From the NCBI RefSeq assembly GCF_016907655.1, contig NZ_JAFBCL010000001.1:4808001-4872000 (forward strand): a DNA stretch of 64,000 nt, read 5' to 3'. The DNA comes from Saccharothrix algeriensis (GTDB taxonomy: Bacteria; Actinomycetota; Actinomycetes; Mycobacteriales; Pseudonocardiaceae). How positions within the stretch are numbered: position 1 is the stretch's first letter; every line of letters begins with the position of its first letter. Positions 59,884-64,000 of the stretch are shown here, piece by piece. The notes beneath the pieces are model-generated. The model was not told the DNA's origin. It made no database searches and saw only the letters and a list, made by a program, of their open reading frames with translations. Made by a program: the position numbers and the translations under genes.

Positions 59884-60472
59884 TTCGCCGCGCGGGGCGA
59901 CGGCCGGCCGGCGCGGGGCGCTCGTCGGCGGCGCGGGGTAACGGTCGATAACCGGGGTGCGGGCGGTCGCGTCGGACGGCGCCCGGCAGTCCGCGGTGAC
60001 GCTCGGTGACCCGAAGCGGCGTCCGGCGGCGCCCGGCGTCCGGTCGCCCGGGAGCTGCGGTCGCCCGATGCGGTCGAAGACCCCGCGTGACCCCGCGCGA
60101 CCCGCGCGACCTCGCCGGACGGGCGGTCCCGACCCGGCCGCACGACTCCCACCTGCGCGTACCCGAAGCCGGACCGCGTGGCTGCGGTCACCCGTTCGTG
60201 GGGTTGTTCGCAAGCTCTCACCAGGGCGCACCGGGCCCGCCACTCGGTTATGCTGAACAACGCGTGACAAGGCCGGCGTCACTGTCGCCCAGCCCGCCTG
60301 AATCGTTACGCGTTCATGACCGGGATCACTCGCCGGATGGTGTGCCCCGGTTTCGCGGCTGTTAAAGTCGCGTCAACACGCGGGCCATCGTCGTCCCGTG
60401 CCCAGAAACCGGATTCCCAGTAACTGGACACGAGGACTCGTCTTTCACCGGACGACGAAGGAGGTCTGCGCA
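59884..60472. other. 589-bp intergenic region upstream of gltB
   Basis: No supported gene; several open frames are GC artefacts with Arg/Pro-rich translations. The last 270 bp are less GC-rich, with possible promoter boxes TATGCT (60249-60254) and TTAAAG near 60363. The long leader suggests controlled gltB transcription, for example by GlnR, but no clear GlnR site is recognised. The gltB ribosome site AAGGAGG is at 60459-60465. Confidence 0.5.
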
Positions 60473-63400
60473 GTGATCTTCTCCGCCATCCCGGCCCCGC
60501 AGGGGCTGTACGACCCGGCCGCGGAGCGCGACGCCTGCGGTGTGGCGATGGTCGCCGACATCGCGGGGCGGCGCTCGCACGCCATCGTCGTCGACGCGCT
60601 GACGGCGCTCGCGAACCTGGAGCACCGCGGGGCCGCCGGCGCCGAGCCGACCAGCGGCGACGGCGCCGGCATCCTGGTGCAGCTGCCGGACGCGTTCCTG
60701 CGCTCGGTGGCGGGCTTCGAGCTGCCGCCCGAGGGCTCCTACGCGGCCGGCATCGCGTTCCTGCCCGCCGACGAGGCCGACCGCGGCAAGGCGCAAGCGC
60801 TTGCGGAGCGGATCGCCGAGGAGGAGGGCCTCCGCGTGCTGGGCTGGCGCGACGTGCCGGTGGACCCGGTGGCGGCCGACGTCGGCCCGACGGCGCGATC
60901 GGTCATGCCGCACTTCGCGATGCTGTTCGTCCGGGCCGACGGCGAGCCCCGGTCCGGTGTGGACCTCGACCGCCTCACCTTCGTCCTGCGCAAGCGGGTC
61001 GAGCGCGAGAGCGTCGCCGCCCAGGTCGGCGCCTACTTCCCGTCGCTGTCCGCCCGCACCCTGGTCTACAAGGGGATGCTGACCACCGGCCAGCTGCCGG
61101 TCTTCTTCCCCGACCTGCGCGACGAGCGGCTGGCCAGCGCCATCGCCCTGGTGCACTCGCGGTTCTCCACCAACACGTTCCCGTCCTGGCCGCTGGCGCA
61201 CCCGTTCCGCTACGTCGCGCACAACGGCGAGATCAACACCGTGCGCGGCAACCGGAACCGGATGCGGGCGCGGGAGGCGCTGCTGGCCTCCGACCTCATC
61301 CCCGGTGACCTGTCCCGGCTGTTCCCGATCTGCGACCCGGAGGGCTCGGACTCGGCGTCGTTCGACGAGGTGCTGGAACTGCTGCACCTGGGCGGCCGGT
61401 CGCTGCCGCACGCCGTGCTGATGATGATCCCCGAGGCGTGGGAGAACCACGCCTCGATGGACCCGAAGCGGCGGGCGTTCTACGAGTTCCACGCGTCCCT
61501 GATGGAGCCGTGGGACGGGCCGGCCTGCGTCACGTTCACCGACGGCTCGCTGGTCGGCGCGGTGCTGGACCGCAACGGCCTGCGGCCCGCCCGGTGGTGG
61601 CAGACCGCCGACGGCCGGGTGGTGCTCGCGTCGGAGACCGGCGTGCTCGACGTCGCGCCCGACCGGGTGGTGGCCAAGGGCCGCCTCCAGCCCGGCCGGA
61701 TGTTCCTGGTGGACACCGCGCAGGGCCGCCTGGTGGACGACGACGAGGTGAAGTCCCGCCTCGCCGACGACCTGCCCTACGACGAGTGGCTGCACGCGGG
61801 CCTGCTCGACCTCGCCGACCTCGCCGACCGCGAGCACGTGGTGCAGAGCCACGAGTCGGTGGTGCGCCGCCAGCTCACGTTCGGCTACACCGAGGAGGAG
61901 CTGCGCGTCCTGCTCGCCCCGATGGCGGTCGCCGGGGCCGAGCCGCTGGGCTCCATGGGCACCGACACGCCGGTCGCCGCGCTGTCCCAGCGCTCCCGCC
62001 TGCTCTACGACTACTTCGTGCAGAACTTCGCCCAGGTCACGAACCCGCCGCTGGACGCGATCCGCGAGGAGATCGTCACGTCGGTCTCCCGGGTGATGGG
62101 GCCGGAGCAGAACCTGCTGCGACCCGGACCGGTCAGCTGCCGGCACATCAAGCTGTCCTACCCGGTGATCGACAACGACGAGCTGGCCAAGCTCATCCAC
62201 ATCAACGACGACGGCGACCTCCCCGGCTTCGCCTGCACCGTCCTGAGTGGACTGTACGAGGTGGACGGCGGCGGCGCGGCGCTGGCCGCGGCCGTCGAGC
62301 GCGTCCGCCGCGAGGCGTCCGAGGCCATCGCGGCCGGCGCGCGCACCCTGGTGCTGTCCGACCGGGACTCCGACCACCGGCTGGCGCCGATCCCGTCGCT
62401 GCTGCTGGTCTCCGCCGTGCACCACCACCTGGTGCGCACCAAGGAGCGCCTCCGGGTCGCGCTGGTCGTGGAGAGCGGCGACGCCCGCGAGGTGCACCAC
62501 ATCGCCGCGCTGCTCGGCTACGGCGCGGCGGCGGTGAACCCCTACCTGGCGTTCGAGACGATCGAGGACCTGATCGCCCAGGGCGCGATCACCGGCATCG
62601 AGCCGCGCCGCGCCGTGCGCAACTACGTGACGGCCCTGGTCAAGGGCACCCTGAAGATCATGTCCAAGATGGGGATCTCCACCGTCGGCGCGTACACCGC
62701 GGCCCAGGTCTTCGAGGCCGTCGGCCTGTCGGGGGACCTGCTGGCCGAGTACTTCACCGGCACGGTGTCCAAGCTCGGCGGCGCGGGGCTCGACGTGCTG
62801 GCCGAGGAGGTCGCGCTGCGCCACCGCCGGGCGCACCCGGACAACCCCACCGACCGCGTGCACCGCAGGCTGGAGGTCGGCGGCGAGTACGCCTACCGCC
62901 GCGAGGGCGAGCTGCACCTGTTCACGCCCGAGACGGTGTTCCTGCTCCAGCACGCCACGAAGACCGGCCGCGAGGAGGTCTACCGCCGCTACACCGCGGA
63001 GGTGGAGCGCCTGGCGCGCCAGGGCGGCACGCTGCGCGGGCTGTTCGCGCTGAAGGCCGACCGCGAGCCGGTGCCCCTCGACGAGGTCGAGCCGGTGTCG
63101 TCGATCGTCAAGCGGTTCAACACCGGCGCCATGTCCTACGGCTCGATCTCCGCCGAGGCGCACGAGACCCTGGCCATCGCGATGAACCGGCTCGGCGGCC
63201 GGTCCAACAGCGGCGAGGGCGGCGAGGACCCCGAGCGCCTCCACGACCCCGAGCGCCGGTCCGCGGTCAAGCAGGTCGCGTCCGGCCGGTTCGGCGTGAC
63301 CAGCGAGTACCTGGTCAACGCCAGCGACATCCAGATCAAGATGGCGCAGGGCGCGAAGCCCGGCGAGGGCGGCCAGCTGCCCGGCTACAAGGTCTACCCG

Positions 63401-64000
63401 TGGATCGCGCGGACCCGGCACTCCACGCCGGGCGTGGGCCTGATCTCCCCGCCGCCGCACCACGACATCTACTCCATCGAGGACCTGGCCCAGCTCATCC
63501 ACGACCTGAAGAACGCCAACGAGCGGGCCCGCGTGCACGTCAAGCTGGTCAGCGAGGTCGGCGTCGGCACGGTCGCGGCGGGCGTGGCCAAGGCGCACGC
63601 GGACGTCGTGCTGGTCTCCGGCCACGACGGCGGCACCGGCGCGTCGCCGCTGAACTCCCTCAAGCACGCCGGGACGCCGTGGGAGGTCGGGCTCGCCGAG
63701 ACCCAGCAGACGTTGCTGCTCAACGGTTTGCGCGACCGCATCACCGTCCAGGTGGACGGCGCGCTGCGCACCGGCCGCGACGTCGTGGTGGCGGCACTGC
63801 TGGGCGCGGAGGAGTTCGGCTTCGCCACCGCGCCGCTGATCGTCGCCGGCTGCGTGATGATGCGGGTGTGCCACCTGGACACCTGCCCGGTCGGCGTCGC
63901 CACCCAGAACCCCGAGCTGCGCGAGCGCTACACCGGGCAGGCCGACCACGTGGTGAACTTCTTCCGGTTCGTCGCGCAGGAGGTCCGGGAACACCTGGCG
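60473..64000 (+). CDS. gltB: Glutamate synthase, large (alpha) subunit, partial
   Basis: The first 1176 codons, open to the window end. It is a glutamine amidotransferase class II enzyme: the N-terminal nucleophile is C22 in ERDACGVAMVAD after a short propeptide, with HSRFSTNTFPSWPLAHPFR and NGEINTVRGN. The central domain and FMN domain follow (FNTGAMSYGSISAEAHETLAIAM, KMAQGAKPGEGGQLPG, SGHDGGTGASPLNSLKHAG), then the 3Fe-4S cysteines in CVMMRVCHLDTCPVGVATQ. It forms glutamate from 2-oxoglutarate and glutamine with the NADPH subunit GltD, expected just beyond the edge. GTG 60473 has AAGGAGG 7 nt upstream. Confidence 0.97.
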   Translation, partial: MIFSAIPAPQGLYDPAAERDACGVAMVADIAGRRSHAIVVDALTALANLEHRGAAGAEPTSGDGAGILVQLPDAFLRSVAGFELPPEGSYAAGIAFLPADEADRGKAQALAERIAEEEGLRVLGWRDVPVDPVAADVGPTARSVMPHFAMLFVRADGEPRSGVDLDRLTFVLRKRVERESVAAQVGAYFPSLSARTLVYKGMLTTGQLPVFFPDLRDERLASAIALVHSRFSTNTFPSWPLAHPFRYVAHNGEINTVRGNRNRMRAREALLASDLIPGDLSRLFPICDPEGSDSASFDEVLELLHLGGRSLPHAVLMMIPEAWENHASMDPKRRAFYEFHASLMEPWDGPACVTFTDGSLVGAVLDRNGLRPARWWQTADGRVVLASETGVLDVAPDRVVAKGRLQPGRMFLVDTAQGRLVDDDEVKSRLADDLPYDEWLHAGLLDLADLADREHVVQSHESVVRRQLTFGYTEEELRVLLAPMAVAGAEPLGSMGTDTPVAALSQRSRLLYDYFVQNFAQVTNPPLDAIREEIVTSVSRVMGPEQNLLRPGPVSCRHIKLSYPVIDNDELAKLIHINDDGDLPGFACTVLSGLYEVDGGGAALAAAVERVRREASEAIAAGARTLVLSDRDSDHRLAPIPSLLLVSAVHHHLVRTKERLRVALVVESGDAREVHHIAALLGYGAAAVNPYLAFETIEDLIAQGAITGIEPRRAVRNYVTALVKGTLKIMSKMGISTVGAYTAAQVFEAVGLSGDLLAEYFTGTVSKLGGAGLDVLAEEVALRHRRAHPDNPTDRVHRRLEVGGEYAYRREGELHLFTPETVFLLQHATKTGREEVYRRYTAEVERLARQGGTLRGLFALKADREPVPLDEVEPVSSIVKRFNTGAMSYGSISAEAHETLAIAMNRLGGRSNSGEGGEDPERLHDPERRSAVKQVASGRFGVTSEYLVNASDIQIKMAQGAKPGEGGQLPGYKVYPWIARTRHSTPGVGLISPPPHHDIYSIEDLAQLIHDLKNANERARVHVKLVSEVGVGTVAAGVAKAHADVVLVSGHDGGTGASPLNSLKHAGTPWEVGLAETQQTLLLNGLRDRITVQVDGALRTGRDVVVAALLGAEEFGFATAPLIVAGCVMMRVCHLDTCPVGVATQNPELRERYTGQADHVVNFFRFVAQEVREHLA

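Noticed and set aside
59957..60365. Protein-coding gene upstream of gltB
   Set aside because: Open frames on both strands here are Arg/Pro-rich, show no domain pattern and have no ribosome site or leaderless promoter at their starts.
60204..60372. GlnR operator for gltB
   Set aside because: Some AT-rich pieces suggest GTnAC-type half-sites, but none matches the two-half GlnR pattern well enough to report.
60362..63994. Very long open frame on the minus strand opposite gltB
   Set aside because: It is an artefact of high GC: the plus strand encodes a full GltB with all motifs, and the minus translation is His/Gln/Arg/Val-rich without domains. The same applies to the long minus frame opposite dnaE (except its 8104-8976 end).

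Overview
The window is a G+C-rich chromosomal stretch from an actinomycete, most likely of the family Pseudonocardiaceae (Saccharothrix/Lentzea/Actinosynnema-like). This is inferred from gene content and codon use, not from a marker gene. Supporting features are very frequent GTG starts, many genes whose start codon lies 6-8 nt after a -10 hexamer (leaderless transcripts), a SAM-IV riboswitch, a BsaP-type biotin synthase partner, a bifunctional-type PriA with no trpF nearby, and a bioB-bsaP-DUF2567-NUDIX-nadABC order like that of mycobacteria.

Layout. 1-8.0 kb: partial ECF sigma factor, TetR regulator, DUF167 protein, cation/H+ antiporter, SAM-IV riboswitch with a class V aminotransferase, lspA, an RluD-type pseudouridine synthase, a disordered repeat protein and an MFS exporter. 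8.1-16 kb: an HTH/Ig-like-fold protein on the minus strand, dnaE, then a minus-strand peptidase-histidine kinase-response regulator operon. 16-27 kb: cytochrome P450-bioA, bioD, bioB-bsaP and an NrtR-controlled nadABC operon. 27-33 kb: PRC-barrel stress protein, nitrilase-family enzyme, peptide-binding lipoprotein, a second class V aminotransferase and a secreted carboxypeptidase. 33.5-46.8 kb: histidine genes hisD-C-B, then hisH-priA and hisF-hisI, split by an accessory segment (about 36.65-41.9 kb). 46.8-52.7 kb: TetR gene and trpE, a Trp-associated membrane protein, trpC, trpB and trpA. 52.8-60 kb: Uma2-type nuclease, lgt, a two-component system split by a secreted protein gene, a TAXI binding lipoprotein and a DctA-type carrier. 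60.5 kb to the end: gltB, cut by the window edge.

How the genes work together. Most of the window is core amino-acid and cofactor anabolism. BioA, BioD and BioB with BsaP make biotin. NadA, NadB and NadC make nicotinate mononucleotide and are probably repressed by the divergent NrtR. HisD/C/B/H/A/F/I cover most histidine steps, and PriA probably also supplies the missing TrpF step for TrpE/C/B/A. LspA and Lgt act in lipoprotein maturation, and several predicted lipoproteins lie nearby. The OmpR-type regulator, HAMP kinase, TAXI lipoprotein and DctA carrier look like one dicarboxylate-sensing and uptake module.

The most unusual part is the accessory segment inside the his locus. It holds two nested-hairpin elements with the same architecture and covarying inner stems, a 39-bp tandem repeat, an RNA 2'-phosphotransferase (KptA/Tpt1), a SoxR regulator whose operator sits in a 19-bp-spacer promoter driving a split transketolase, a CTCAAG repeat array and an HTH-PIN toxin-antitoxin-like pair. 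Nothing in the window is a CRISPR array, insertion sequence, prophage, rRNA or tRNA that I can recognise.
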